Assembly: GCF_041529975.1 (NCBI RefSeq)
Contig: NZ_CP168030.1
Coordinates: 2,666,001 to 2,730,000 of the forward strand
DNA length: 64,000 bases
Source: Microbacterium maritypicum
Lineage (GTDB): Bacteria > Actinomycetota > Actinomycetes > Actinomycetales > Microbacteriaceae
Reading direction: 5' to 3'
The notes below the pieces were generated by a model that was given only the letters and a program-made list of their open reading frames with translations, did not search any database and had not been told where the DNA came from. The position numbers were made by a program, and so were the translations under genes. Shown here piece by piece: positions 35,810-45,107 of this stretch (positions are counted from its first letter, which is position 1; the number at the start of each line of letters is the position of its first letter).

Positions 35810-37309
35810 CTACGAACCCGCGTGGGTGCGGCGCCCGGCGAGCAACGTGGCCCAGACCGGCATCCCGCGCAGCGTCTCCCCGCTCGCCACGAGGGGGTCC
35901 GCGCCACACACGACGATGTCGGCGGGCTCTCCCGGTCGCAGCGAGGTGCGCACGCTCGCCTCGAGCGCCTGACCGATCGTGATCCGCTCTTCGGGATGCC
36001 AGGGTGCCCGATCGTCCTCCGTCCGCGACACCGCCGCGGAGATGGCCTGCCATGGATCGAGGGGGGCGACGGGCGCGTCGGAACCGAAGCGCATCTCGGC
36101 CCCCGCATCGCGCAGCGAAGCCAACGGATAGCCGATCGCGGTCTGCCCACTCCACAGCCGGTCCACGAGCTCACGGTCGTCGACGGCATGCTGTGGCTGG
36201 ACGCTCGCAACGACCCCGAGGCGTCCGAAGCGCGCCAAATCCGCGTGCCGCACGAGCTGCACATGCTCGATCGAGCCCACAGCCCCGGTTGTGGTGAAGG
36301 CGTCCAGTGCCGACGTCACGGCACGGTCGCCGATCGCATGCACGGCCACCGCCAACCCCGCGCCTGCCGCTCGTGTCAGCAGGTCGACGAGCTCGTCGGA
36401 GGGCACCGTCAGCATGCCGAAGTTGTCAGGATCGTGCGGGTAGGGGTGCGAGCACGCGGCCGTCCTCGTGCCCAGAGACCCATCGGTGATCACCTTCAGC
36501 GGTCCCATGTGGACGAGACCGCGGCCCGCTGCGGGCGCATCAGGCTCCTCATGCGGCTCGCCGGTGCGGAGCCCTGCGGCGATCGCCCGATCGAGATCGA
36601 ACGGATACACGGCGAACTCCACGCGATGCGCGGCGAAGCCATCCCGGATCCGGCGCGGCCATGCATCGGCACCCCAGGCCATGTCGAAGTCGACGACACC
36701 CGTGACACCCCGTGCGGCCGCCTGCTCGCCGGCTCGCCGCATCGCGCTGTCGCCGTGCGCGGCGTCGACTGCATTCAATCGACGCGAGATCTCGAAGGCA
36801 TCCGTCTCACGGAGCAGGCCGTCGTCGCTTCGGAAACCCTCACGCGCAAGCGCTGCAGAGTTCAGCCAGACGCTGTGCACATCCGCGTTGATCAGGTAAG
36901 TGGGGACCGCACCGGTGGCAGCGTCCAGAAGCTCGAGGGTCGGCCGATCCGGCCAGAGAGCATCACGGAACCCGGTGCCGACGCGGCGCCCGTCCGGCAA
37001 GGGGACGACACCGCTCATCGCGTGCGCCGCAGCCGCCGCGGAGACCGCGTGACCCAACGGAGCGCGCTCCGCGGTCAGCGCCCACTGGACGGTGTGGACG
37101 TGGTTGTCCCAGAGCCCGGGGACCGCCCACGCTCCTTCGACATCGAGCACCTCCCCCCGCGAGGGAAGCGCTCCGGTGGGGGCGATATCGGCGATGAGCC
37201 CGTCGGCGATGTGGATGTCGACGGGCTCATCGTCGATCAGGAACTCACGACCGGGGCCGACGATCCTCGTAGCCCTGATCGTGCCGATCACCGCGTCGCC
37301 ATCTGTCAT
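35810..37309 (-). CDS. Amidohydrolase family protein (amidohydrolase 3)
   Basis: 499-residue metal-dependent hydrolase. An N-terminal composite domain (IADGLIADIAPTG, LDVEGAWAVPGLWDNHVHTVQWAL with the HxH ligands) precedes the TIM barrel (GVVDFDMAWG, HMGPLKVITDGSLGTRTAA, AVAVHAIGDRAV, SIEHVQLV, RFGSDAPVAPLDP) and a C-terminal GEPADIVV domain. Substrate is unknown; the subgroup contains exo-enzymes with varied amides or hydantoins. Start at the ATG at 37309 overlapping the PaiB-like gene (ATGA). Confidence 0.93.
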   Translation of the reverse strand: MTDGDAVIGTIRATRIVGPGREFLIDDEPVDIHIADGLIADIAPTGALPSRGEVLDVEGAWAVPGLWDNHVHTVQWALTAERAPLGHAVSAAAAAHAMSGVVPLPDGRRVGTGFRDALWPDRPTLELLDAATGAVPTYLINADVHSVWLNSAALAREGFRSDDGLLRETDAFEISRRLNAVDAAHGDSAMRRAGEQAAARGVTGVVDFDMAWGADAWPRRIRDGFAAHRVEFAVYPFDLDRAIAAGLRTGEPHEEPDAPAAGRGLVHMGPLKVITDGSLGTRTAACSHPYPHDPDNFGMLTVPSDELVDLLTRAAGAGLAVAVHAIGDRAVTSALDAFTTTGAVGSIEHVQLVRHADLARFGRLGVVASVQPQHAVDDRELVDRLWSGQTAIGYPLASLRDAGAEMRFGSDAPVAPLDPWQAISAAVSRTEDDRAPWHPEERITIGQALEASVRTSLRPGEPADIVVCGADPLVASGETLRGMPVWATLLAGRRTHAGS

Positions 37310-37947
37310 CGCCGCCCTCCGGTCCTGGCATCCTGGGCACGTCGCATCTCTTCCGCGAGAGCCGGGTTCGAATACGGACCGTCCGACCGGAGGGCGCTGA
37401 TCACCGTCTCGATCGTCTCGACCGGCTTGTTCTGGCTGAGCTTGCGCTTCGCGACCACACGGGTGGGCGTCAGTCGGAACCCCACTGTGCCGGCAGCGAG
37501 TCGCTGGACGAAAGCGGCATCGTTCGGTCGTTCCCACATCAGCTTCGGCTCCGGCATCCGCGACTCGAATCGTGCGACGAGCTGATCCAGTACCACCAGG
37601 TTCTCTTCGTCGGAGAGGATCTCCGGCACACCGGCGAGGTGCACGGCGGTGTAGTTCCACGTCGGCACCGCCTGCACGTCGCCGTACCAGCCGGGCGACA
37701 CGTAGCCGTGCGGCCCCTGGAACACGACGAGGAGCTCGCGCTCCCCCATACCGTGGATGAGGTCGTCCGGGCGGCCGACGTGCCCGACGATGGTGAGGTC
37801 GTCGCGTGTCTCGTCCAGAAGCACCGCGTAGTGCGAAGCGACGAGACCGTCATCACCGGCGCTCATGATCGTCGCCCAGGGGCTCATCTCGATCACCCGG
37901 CGAATCTCGGCCTCGTCGGCGAGCGTGAAGCTCGGATTCTGTCGCAT
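37306..37947 (-). CDS. FMN-binding negative transcriptional regulator-like protein (PaiB family)
   Basis: 213-residue FMN-binding split-barrel protein related to PaiB. It begins MRQNPSFTLADEAEIRRVI; the barrel has ATIMSAGDDGLVASHYAVLLDE and WYGDVQAVPTWNYTAVHLAG. The family name does not prove DNA binding; many are flavin-binding proteins of unknown activity. It is first in a two-gene unit with the amidohydrolase, suggesting a related substrate. TAGGCT ends six bases before its ATG. Confidence 0.9.
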   Translation of the reverse strand: MRQNPSFTLADEAEIRRVIEMSPWATIMSAGDDGLVASHYAVLLDETRDDLTIVGHVGRPDDLIHGMGERELLVVFQGPHGYVSPGWYGDVQAVPTWNYTAVHLAGVPEILSDEENLVVLDQLVARFESRMPEPKLMWERPNDAAFVQRLAAGTVGFRLTPTRVVAKRKLSQNKPVETIETVISALRSDGPYSNPALAEEMRRAQDARTGGRR

Positions 37948-37953
37948 GCGATC

Positions 37954-37959
37954 AGCCTA
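37954..37959 (-). promoter_or_regulatory. -10 element of the PaiB-like/amidohydrolase operon
   Basis: TAGGCT ends exactly six bases before the ATG at 37947. Confidence 0.6.
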
Positions 37960-37986
37960 GAACGGAAGCGGGGGTGCACAGTCCGG

Positions 37987-38985
37987 TCACGCCTGACAGC
38001 GCGGGCACCAGTACAGCTTGCGAGCGCCGATCTCCTCGAGGGCGATCTCCGTGCCACAGACCCGGCACGGGAGCCCCGCCCGGTGATACACCCAGTGCCG
38101 GTCGTCGCGGTTCGCCATCGCGGCGCGGTAGTCCTCGCCCGTGAGACCGTCCATCGTCATCATCTGGCCGGTCTCGACGCCGATCGCCAGCAGTCGCACC
38201 CAATCGTGCCAGAGCGCGCGCACGACCTCTTCCGGAACGTCTCGACCCGGAGTATGCGGGTTCAACCGCTGCCGATAGAGCATCTCGGCGCGGTATACGT
38301 TCCCGATCCCGCTGACGACGGACTGGTCCATGAGAAGCAAGGCGATTACCGTCGACTTCTTCCCGACCGCCCGGACGAACCGCTCCTCATTCTCGACCGG
38401 GTCCCCGACCAGCGGGTCGGGCCCGAGCTTCGCGACCGTCGCCAGCATCTCCTCCGGCGTCTGGAGCACGCATGCCGTCGGGCCACGCAGGTCGGCGGCG
38501 GTGATGTCGGTCATGAGGCGCAGACGAACCTGTCCCACGACCGGAGGCGGCCATTCGAGCCCCTCATCGGCGAGGCCCTTCGTCTGCTCCGACATGCGGA
38601 CGTGCACCCTCGTGCGGCGTGGTGCCCCGATGGACGCGAGGGAGTTCTCGCCGGCATCATCCAGGATGGGGTCGTCGAGGACGGTGCCGCGCTGATTCGT
38701 CTGCCCCATCCGCCCATTGGCGGAGGCTATCGTCGGATCGACGATGATCTCACCGGCGAAGTCCCAGGCACCGTAGAGACCGAGGTGCACCCGCAGCCAG
38801 AGGTCGCCCTCCGTCTCGAGGAACATCTGCTTGCCGACGGCCTGCACACTCACCGCCGCACGTCCGTCGAGAACCGCGGCTCCCTCGGCGAACCGTCCCT
38901 GTGGACTGGACGCGCTCAGGGTCTTGCCCACGAAGTTGCGATCGAACTGTCGTGCGATCCGGTGAACGGAATGGCCCTCGGGCAT
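37987..38985 (-). CDS. Fpg/Nei-family DNA glycosylase (Nei2-like)
   Basis: 332-residue bifunctional base-excision repair glycosylase/AP lyase. The mature N-terminus would be Pro-Glu after Met removal (MPEGHSVHRIARQFD), the catalytic nucleophile arrangement of the family. The middle holds the helix-two-turn-helix DQSVVSGIGNVYRAEML, and the C-terminus has the zinc finger CRVCGTEI...WCPRCQA. The PEGHS start fits Nei rather than Fpg. It is encoded just after rpiB (1 bp gap), as in M. tuberculosis (Rv2464c next to Rv2465c). Confidence 0.94.
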   Translation of the reverse strand: MPEGHSVHRIARQFDRNFVGKTLSASSPQGRFAEGAAVLDGRAAVSVQAVGKQMFLETEGDLWLRVHLGLYGAWDFAGEIIVDPTIASANGRMGQTNQRGTVLDDPILDDAGENSLASIGAPRRTRVHVRMSEQTKGLADEGLEWPPPVVGQVRLRLMTDITAADLRGPTACVLQTPEEMLATVAKLGPDPLVGDPVENEERFVRAVGKKSTVIALLLMDQSVVSGIGNVYRAEMLYRQRLNPHTPGRDVPEEVVRALWHDWVRLLAIGVETGQMMTMDGLTGEDYRAAMANRDDRHWVYHRAGLPCRVCGTEIALEEIGARKLYWCPRCQA

Positions 38986-38986
38986 G

Positions 38987-39472
38987 TCAGCCCCGCGGAT
39001 CCGGTAGCAGGGACCCGTCGCGCTCGAAGTCCGCGATCTGCCCGATCCGCCGCACATGGCGTTCATCACCCGAGAACGGTGTCTGGATGAACCGGTCGAT
39101 GAACGAGGTCACCTCGTCGAAGGTGTGCTGCCTCGCGCCGATCGAGATGACGTTCGCGTCGTTGTGCTCGCGGGCGAGCTCGGCCGTCGACAGGTTCCAG
39201 ACCAGAGCGGCCCGCACCCCCGCAACCTTGTTCGCGGCGATCTGCTCACCGTTCCCCGAACCGCCGAAGACCACACCGAGGGCCTCGACACCGTCGCACT
39301 GGTCGGCGATGACCGCCTGCGCCGCGCGGATGCAGAACGCCGGGTAGTCGTCGACCGCGTCGTACTCGATCGGGCCATGATCGACGACCTCATGCCCCGC
39401 AGCGCGCAGGTGCTCTTGCAACTGCGTGGAGAAGTCGAGTCCCGCATGGTCGGTGGCGATGTGGATGCGCAT
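38987..39472 (-). CDS. rpiB: Ribose-5-phosphate isomerase B
   Basis: 161-residue RpiB interconverting ribose-5-phosphate and ribulose-5-phosphate in the pentose phosphate pathway. MRIHIATDHAGLDFSTQLQEHL, DDYPAFCIRAAQAV and GSGNGEQIAANKVAGVRAALVW are family signatures, including the active-site Cys. Start at the ATG at 39472: TAGGAT ends seven bases upstream, and the ATG at 39481 would fall within that element. A GGGAG also lies in the gap. Confidence 0.95.
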   Translation of the reverse strand: MRIHIATDHAGLDFSTQLQEHLRAAGHEVVDHGPIEYDAVDDYPAFCIRAAQAVIADQCDGVEALGVVFGGSGNGEQIAANKVAGVRAALVWNLSTAELAREHNDANVISIGARQHTFDEVTSFIDRFIQTPFSGDERHVRRIGQIADFERDGSLLPDPRG

Positions 39473-39479
39473 GACTCCC

Positions 39480-39485
39480 ATCCTA
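39480..39485 (-). promoter_or_regulatory. -10 element of rpiB
   Basis: TAGGAT ends seven bases before the ATG at 39472. Confidence 0.5.
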
Positions 39486-39510
39486 GAAGCGGCGCGGATC
39501 GGCTCCGAGG

Positions 39511-40695
39511 TCATGGGGCGATGCCGGCGGCGGCGGGCTTGAACCCCGCACGGATGTTCTCACAGCACCCGGGTCGGCAGACGTCGAAGCCGCCGGGGAG
39601 CGTCGTGACATGGGCACGCTCCTCGTTGGGGCGACCTTGGAGACGTTCCTGGATCAGGTCGACGATGCCGTCGACGAATGCCGGTGAGACACCGGGCGTG
39701 GGGGTTCGCGTGAAGGCGAGTCCGGCCTCTTCCGCGGCCTCCGCGGCCTCGGTGTCGAGGTCCCACAGGACCTCCATGTGATCGCTCATGAAACCGACGG
39801 GGACGACCGCCACTGCCTTGCGTCCGCGGTCGGGCAGTTCACCGATCACGTCGCACACGTCGGGCTCGAGCCACGGCTGCGAGGCGGGGCCGGACCGGGA
39901 CTGGTAGACGAGCTCCCACGAGACGTCGGCCGCTGCGGGAACCGTCTGGCGAACCCGATCCATGACCCAGGCAGCCACGGCGAGATGCTGAGCGGCGTAC
40001 GCGCCTCCCTCTCCCCAGTCGATGTCTCGCGCGCCGGAGCGCTCCGCGTCGGCCGTCGGGATGCTGTGGGTGGAGAAGAGGATCTGGATGTCCGCCGCCA
40101 CGATGCCGTCGGCCAGGAAGCCTTGGACAGCCTCACGGACTCCCGTCTCGAACGCCTCCACGAAACCGGGGTGGTCGTAGAAAGGCCGGATCTTGTCGAT
40201 CGTCACGGTCTCCCCGAGCCCGGTCTCCTCCAGGATGCGAGCGAAGTCCTCGCGGTACTGACGGCAGCTGGAGAACGAACTGTAGGCGCTGGTGGCGAAG
40301 GCCAGCAGCGTGTTGTGACCATTGGTCGAGGCCTCGGTCACGACCTCTTCGAGATACGGAGCCCAGTTGCGGTTGCCCCAGTAGACGGGGAGCGTGATGC
40401 CGCGTGCGGCGAGGGCGTTCTCGAGGGCTTCCTTGAGCACGCGGTTCTGTCCGTTGATCGGACTCACCCCGCCGAAATGCCGGTAGTGGTGCGCGACCTC
40501 CTCGAGCCGTTCGTCGGGGATTCCTCGACCGCGGGTCACGTTGCGCAGGAACGGGATGACATCTTCCTGACCCTCGGGCCCCCCGAAGCCCGCGAGGAGG
40601 ATCGCGTCATAGGCGACCGGCGTGGTCACGAAGGGTGCACCACCGGCGGCAGCAGGCGAGGCAAAGGGAACGGCATTCGGCTCGATCGCAGTCAC
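39511..40695 (-). CDS. Ferrochelatase (coproporphyrin ferrochelatase type)
   Basis: 394-residue heme synthesis enzyme that inserts iron into a porphyrin. In actinobacteria this class works on coproporphyrin III (CpfC). Visible segments: LLAGFGGPEGQEDVIPFLRNVTRG, RHFGGVSPING, VYWGNRNWAPYLEEV, LFSTHSIP. Cysteines in SFSSCRQY and the C-terminal DVCRPGCCEN fit the [2Fe-2S] cluster known in actinobacterial ferrochelatases. The start is GTG at 40695. It is divergent from pepN. Confidence 0.93.
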   Translation of the reverse strand: MTAIEPNAVPFASPAAAGGAPFVTTPVAYDAILLAGFGGPEGQEDVIPFLRNVTRGRGIPDERLEEVAHHYRHFGGVSPINGQNRVLKEALENALAARGITLPVYWGNRNWAPYLEEVVTEASTNGHNTLLAFATSAYSSFSSCRQYREDFARILEETGLGETVTIDKIRPFYDHPGFVEAFETGVREAVQGFLADGIVAADIQILFSTHSIPTADAERSGARDIDWGEGGAYAAQHLAVAAWVMDRVRQTVPAAADVSWELVYQSRSGPASQPWLEPDVCDVIGELPDRGRKAVAVVPVGFMSDHMEVLWDLDTEAAEAAEEAGLAFTRTPTPGVSPAFVDGIVDLIQERLQGRPNEERAHVTTLPGGFDVCRPGCCENIRAGFKPAAAGIAP

Positions 40696-40799
40696 CCCTC
40701 CATCCTTTCACCTCGGCGGAGCAAAGGTGTCCGTGCAGCGCCGTTTCTATGCCGCAGCCCTCCCGAGTGCGATGCGAGGGGCCAGCTCCCGCACTGGCG

Positions 40800-40805
40800 T
40801 AGGCT
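40800..40805 (+). promoter_or_regulatory. Possible -10 element of pepN
   Basis: TAGGCT lies about 69 bases before the GTG at 40874, so the transcript would have a leader of about 60 bases. Confidence 0.35.
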
Positions 40806-40873
40806 GTCATGGTTGCCGTCGGCGCCAACTGCGCCGACCCCGGTGACATCCCCTCACCCCTGGGAGTAAAGCT

Positions 40874-43426
40874 GTGCCTGGAGAGAACCTCACCCGCATC
40901 GAAGCGCAGGAGCGCCGCGACGTCATCGACACTCAGTCCTATGAAGTCGCCCTCGATCTGACCAAGGGTGCCGAGATCTTCGGCTCCCGGAGCGTGGTGC
41001 GCTTCACCGCGACTCCGGAGAGCTTCACCTTCATCGACCTGATCGCCCGGGACGTGCGTGAGATCTCCCTCAACGGCGAGCAGCTCGATCCGAACGAGGT
41101 CTTCGCCGACTCTCGCATCGCGCTCAGCGGGCTGCAGGCCGAGAACGTGCTGGTCGTCGATGCCGACTGCCTCTACACGAACACGGGCGAGGGCCTCCAC
41201 CGTTTCGTCGACCCGGTCGACGAAGAGGTCTACCTCTACTCGCAGTTCGAGGTCCCGGACTCACGTCGCGTGTTCGCGGTGTTCGAGCAGCCCGATCTCA
41301 AGGCGACGTTCCAGTTCACCGTGACGGCGCCGGCGGCATGGAAGGTCATCTCCAACTCCCCCACGCCCGAGCCCATCGTGCACGACGACGACACGACGGC
41401 GACCTGGGGCTTCGAGCCGACCCCACGCATCTCCTCGTACATCACCGCGCTCGTCGCCGGACCCTACGAGTCCACGTTCTCGGAGCTCACCAGCGCCTCG
41501 GGCCGTGTGATCCCCCTCGGCGTCTACGGACGCAAGAGCCTGTGGCAGCACCTCGATGCCGACTACATCTTCGACAAGACCCGCGAGGGTTTCGCTTACT
41601 ACGAGTCGAAGTTCGGGGTTCCGTACCCGTTCGCCAAGTACGACCAGCTCTTCGTCCCGGAGTTCAACGCGGGAGCGATGGAGAACGCAGGAGCCGTCAC
41701 CTTCACCGAGACCTATGTCTTCCGCAGCAAGGTCACCGACGCCGTCAAGGAGCGCCGCGTCGTGACGATCCTGCATGAGCTCGCACACATGTGGTTCGGC
41801 GACCTCGTCACGATGAAGTGGTGGAACGATCTCTGGCTGAACGAGTCGTTCGCCGAATGGGCGTCGACCATCGCCACCGCCGAAGCCACCGAGTGGACCG
41901 AGGCGTGGACGACGTTCAACGCCATGGAGAAGACCTGGGCCTATCGACAGGACCAGCTCCCCTCGACCCACCCGATCGTCGCGGAGATCAACGACCTGGA
42001 AGACGTGCAGGTCAACTTCGACGGCATCACCTACGCGAAGGGCGGATCGGTCCTGAAGCAGCTGGCCGCCTGGGTCGGCATCGAGGCGTTCTTCGCCGGT
42101 GTGTCGCAGTACTTCCAGAAGCACTCCTGGGGCAACACCGAACTCAGTGACCTGCTTGCGGAGCTCGAGGCCACCAGCGGTCGCGACCTCAGCACATGGT
42201 CGAAGAAGTGGCTGGAGACGGCAGGCGTCAACACGCTCGAGCCGGTCATCGCGGAGGACCACGACGGCACGATCTCGCGCTTCGCCATCACGCAGACGGC
42301 CCCGGCGGACTACCCCACCATCCGACCGCACCGACTGGGCATCGGCTTCTACACGCTGACCGACGGTGCACTCACCCGCACGCACTACCTCGAGGTCGAC
42401 GTCGACGGCGACCGCACCGAGGTGCCGGAGCTGCAGGGCATCGCCCGCCCCGACCTCGTGCTGCTCAACGATGAGGACCTCGCCTACGCGAAGATCCGCC
42501 TCGACGAGAAGTCGCTCGCCACCGCGATCGCTCACCTGGCCGACATCCACGATCCGCTCGCCCGCTCGCTCGTGTGGGGTGCCGCGTGGGATCAGACGCG
42601 GGATGCGGAGACGGCGGCTTCCGCCTACATCGACCTCGTGCTGGGGAACATCGGCCGGGAGACCGAGTCGACGACCGTGCGCACCACGCTCGCTCAGCTG
42701 CGGACGGCCGCCACGCTCTACGTCGCCCCGGCTGAGCGAGAGACCGCTCGTCTCAAGGTCGCCGACGGATTGTGGAGCCTGGCGGAGTCGGCCGAGCCGG
42801 GCAGCGACAGCCAGCTGCAGTTCGTCACCGCCTTCGCGAATGCCCTGGTGACTCCGGAGCACGCGGGAATCGTGGGCCGTCTGCGCTCCGGTGAGGACAC
42901 GCTTCACGGTCTGGAGATCGACGCAGACCTGAACTGGCAGCTGCTCGTGGGTCTCGCGACCATCGGCGCCACCGATGCCGCGGCGATCGATGCCGCTCTG
43001 GCGGCGGACAACACCGCCAAGGGCGGGGAATTCGCCGCGCAGGCGCGGGCGTCTCTGCCCGACTCGGCGTCCAAGAAAGCGGCCTGGGCTTCGCTCATCG
43101 AGCGCGACGATGCTCCCAACACGATCGTTCGCTCCGCCGCGCTCGGTTTCACGCATCCTGCCGGCGCCGCCGTACTGGGCGAGTTCGTCCCCGCCTACTT
43201 CGACATGCTGCTCCCCATCTGGGAGTCGCGCACCTACCAGATCGCTCAGTACCTGATCGTCGGGCTCTTCCCGACGGCTCTCGCCGACGGGGCGCTTCGT
43301 GACGCGACGCGCTCGTGGCTGGCGGCCAACCAGGATGCTGCGCCGGCGCTTCGACGCCTGGTGCTCGAGAACCTCGCGGACGTCGAGCGCGCACTCGCCG
43401 CACAGGCACGCGACGCGGAGGACTGA
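40874..43426 (+). CDS. pepN: Aminopeptidase N (M1 family)
   Basis: 850-residue zinc aminopeptidase. The exopeptidase motif GAMENAGAVTF and the zinc site HELAHMWFGD with the downstream Glu in LNESFAEW are present near residues 270-320. The C-terminal half is the long helical ERAP1-like domain. No signal sequence, so it acts in the cytosol on peptides. The start is GTG. pepN is close to glbO in M. tuberculosis too. Confidence 0.96.
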   Translation: MPGENLTRIEAQERRDVIDTQSYEVALDLTKGAEIFGSRSVVRFTATPESFTFIDLIARDVREISLNGEQLDPNEVFADSRIALSGLQAENVLVVDADCLYTNTGEGLHRFVDPVDEEVYLYSQFEVPDSRRVFAVFEQPDLKATFQFTVTAPAAWKVISNSPTPEPIVHDDDTTATWGFEPTPRISSYITALVAGPYESTFSELTSASGRVIPLGVYGRKSLWQHLDADYIFDKTREGFAYYESKFGVPYPFAKYDQLFVPEFNAGAMENAGAVTFTETYVFRSKVTDAVKERRVVTILHELAHMWFGDLVTMKWWNDLWLNESFAEWASTIATAEATEWTEAWTTFNAMEKTWAYRQDQLPSTHPIVAEINDLEDVQVNFDGITYAKGGSVLKQLAAWVGIEAFFAGVSQYFQKHSWGNTELSDLLAELEATSGRDLSTWSKKWLETAGVNTLEPVIAEDHDGTISRFAITQTAPADYPTIRPHRLGIGFYTLTDGALTRTHYLEVDVDGDRTEVPELQGIARPDLVLLNDEDLAYAKIRLDEKSLATAIAHLADIHDPLARSLVWGAAWDQTRDAETAASAYIDLVLGNIGRETESTTVRTTLAQLRTAATLYVAPAERETARLKVADGLWSLAESAEPGSDSQLQFVTAFANALVTPEHAGIVGRLRSGEDTLHGLEIDADLNWQLLVGLATIGATDAAAIDAALAADNTAKGGEFAAQARASLPDSASKKAAWASLIERDDAPNTIVRSAALGFTHPAGAAVLGEFVPAYFDMLLPIWESRTYQIAQYLIVGLFPTALADGALRDATRSWLAANQDAAPALRRLVLENLADVERALAAQARDAED

Positions 43427-43456
43427 GCGCTCCGCCTCAGCCGCCACCGGCTCTCG

Positions 43457-43531
43457 AAACGGAGACCACCCACCTCGCTCTCGGAGTGTCCCGCGCGGAC
43501 GCGACGCAGCGGACGTGGATGGTCTCCGTTT
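43457..43531. repeat. Inverted repeat with 12-bp arms between pepN and mscS
   Basis: AAACGGAGACCA (43457-43468) is the exact complement of TGGTCTCCGTTT (43520-43531), 51 bases apart. It occupies half of the 161-bp gap. It could be a pepN terminator-type stem, an operator pair or a repeat remnant. Confidence 0.6.
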
Positions 43532-43573
43532 TCGCACGGCGCATCCGCCCAGCATGCACAGAGACCCGCTCGC

Positions 43574-43579
43574 TAGGAT
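43574..43579 (+). promoter_or_regulatory. -10 element of the mscS-globin-dehydrogenase operon
   Basis: TAGGAT ends eight bases before the first of two adjacent ATG codons (43588 and 43591). Confidence 0.45.
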
Positions 43580-43587
43580 CGTGACTG

Positions 43588-44661
43588 ATGATGCTCCCCT
43601 TCGATGTCAATGATCCTCCCGCGGAGACCCCACTCCCCGACTGGGCGACGAACCTGCTCGCCTGGCTGAGCCAGGTCGGCATGAAGGCTCTCACCGTCGC
43701 GATCATCATCGCTAGCTGTGTCGTGATCGGGCTCATCCTGCGCCTGGTCATCCGTCGGGTCGTGCACCGCATCGTCGACAGCGCGAAGAGCAAGGCGTCG
43801 GTCGACGACACTCAGGCCTTGGAGCGCTCACCCCTCGCCGACATGCGTCTGGTGCAACGGACCCGCACCCTCGGCACGATCCTGCAGAACATCGTCAACG
43901 TGATGCTCGTGGTCATCGCGATCGTGCTCATCGTGAACGCCCTCGACCAGAGCCTGTTGGGGTCGCTGACCCTCCTCACGGCTGCGGTCGGCGCCGGTCT
44001 CGGGTTCGGCGCGCAGAACATCGTCAAGGACGTGCTCAACGGCATGTTCTTGGTGGCCGAGGATCAGATCGGAATCGGCGACGTCGTCGACCTCGGGCTC
44101 GCGAGCGGTGTCGTCGAGTACGTCAGCGTTCGGATCACCCAGGTGCGCGACGTCAACGGCACCCTCTGGTATGTGCGAAACGGCGAGGTCACCCGAATCG
44201 GCAACATGTCGCAGGGATGGGCGCGGTCGATCATCGACCTCGGCGTCCCGGCCGACTCCGACCTCGAGCAGGTCGAGCACATCATGCTCGAGACCGCACA
44301 GGGGCTGGCGAAGGATCCCAAGTGGCGCACGCGCATCATCGAGAAACCGGAGCTCTGGGGGCTGGAGTCGATCGACGGCGATGCCCTCGTCGTCCGCATC
44401 GTGATCAAAGCACGTGCCAACGCGAAGGACGACGTGGCGCAGGAGCTGCGCCGCCGCCTGCGCGCCGCACTCCTCGAGAAGGAGATCAGCGTGCCGCGCA
44501 TGGTCGATGTCGTGCCGACAGGGCTCGATGGCGCCCGCCGGGTCCGCGGCGCTAATCCTCCCCGGACGCGACCTAACGCGGTGACCGGCGTGCCGGTGAT
44601 CCCTGACCGTGGAATCTGGCGCCGCAAGAAGCCCACGGATGACGGGAGTCCCCAGAAGTGA
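43588..44661 (+). CDS. MscS-family mechanosensitive ion channel
   Basis: 357-residue channel protein. Three hydrophobic segments occur at about residues 33-55, 95-118 and 124-146; the pore helix has [24 protein letters not shown], the glycine/alanine-rich TM3 signature. The cytosolic beta domain ([35 protein letters not shown]) and the C-terminal alpha-beta domain follow. It releases solutes after hypo-osmotic shock. Stop overlaps the globin start (GTGA). ATG at 43591 is an alternative start. Confidence 0.94.
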   Translation: MMLPFDVNDPPAETPLPDWATNLLAWLSQVGMKALTVAIIIASCVVIGLILRLVIRRVVHRIVDSAKSKASVDDTQALERSPLADMRLVQRTRTLGTILQNIVNVMLVVIAIVLIVNALDQSLLGSLTLLTAAVGAGLGFGAQNIVKDVLNGMFLVAEDQIGIGDVVDLGLASGVVEYVSVRITQVRDVNGTLWYVRNGEVTRIGNMSQGWARSIIDLGVPADSDLEQVEHIMLETAQGLAKDPKWRTRIIEKPELWGLESIDGDALVVRIVIKARANAKDDVAQELRRRLRAALLEKEISVPRMVDVVPTGLDGARRVRGANPPRTRPNAVTGVPVIPDRGIWRRKKPTDDGSPQK

Positions 44662-45107
44662 CGTTCTACGACGAGATCGGTGGACACGACACGTTCACGA
44701 AGATCGTGTCGGTGTTCTACCGCGAGGTCGCCCTCGATCCCGTGATGAAGCCGATGTATCCGGAGGAAGACCTCGGCCCCGCCGAAGACCGGCTCCGCAT
44801 GTTCCTCGAGCAGTACTGGGGCGGCCCGACGACGTATGGCGACACGCGCGGGCATCCCCGCCTGCGGATGCGGCACATGCCGTTCCACATCGATGCCGAC
44901 GCGCGCGATCGTTGGCTTCGTCACATGCGGACAGCCGTGGACGAGGCGCAGTTGTCTCCTCTGCACGAAGCGACGCTCTGGGACTACCTGGAGCGCGCCG
45001 CGTATGCCATGGTGAACACATTCGAGCCTTCGCGGATCGGGGCCGCTCCCGGCGGTCGCCCCACGCTCGAGACCCGATCACGTCAGGAATCAACGGAGAG
45101 CTCATGA
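44658..45107 (+). CDS. glbO: Truncated hemoglobin, group II (trHbO)
   Basis: 149-residue 2-on-2 globin with the TrHbO pattern: [24 protein letters not shown] (with B10 Tyr), [24 protein letters not shown] with the proximal His, then RWLRHM with the G8 Trp. It likely binds O2 or NO. GTG at 44658 overlaps the mscS stop, and its stop overlaps the next start (ATGA), so all three genes are coupled. The C-terminal 30 residues are non-globin and low-complexity. Confidence 0.94.
   Translation: MTFYDEIGGHDTFTKIVSVFYREVALDPVMKPMYPEEDLGPAEDRLRMFLEQYWGGPTTYGDTRGHPRLRMRHMPFHIDADARDRWLRHMRTAVDEAQLSPLHEATLWDYLERAAYAMVNTFEPSRIGAAPGGRPTLETRSRQESTESS

Noticed and set aside
35822..37585. 587-codon open frame antisense to the amidohydrolase
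   Set aside because: The amidohydrolase on the minus strand is fully supported; the plus-strand frame is His/Arg-rich shadow.
41261..43555. 764-codon open frame antisense to pepN
   Set aside because: PepN has all zinc aminopeptidase motifs. The antisense frame has no start signal and no recognisable domain.
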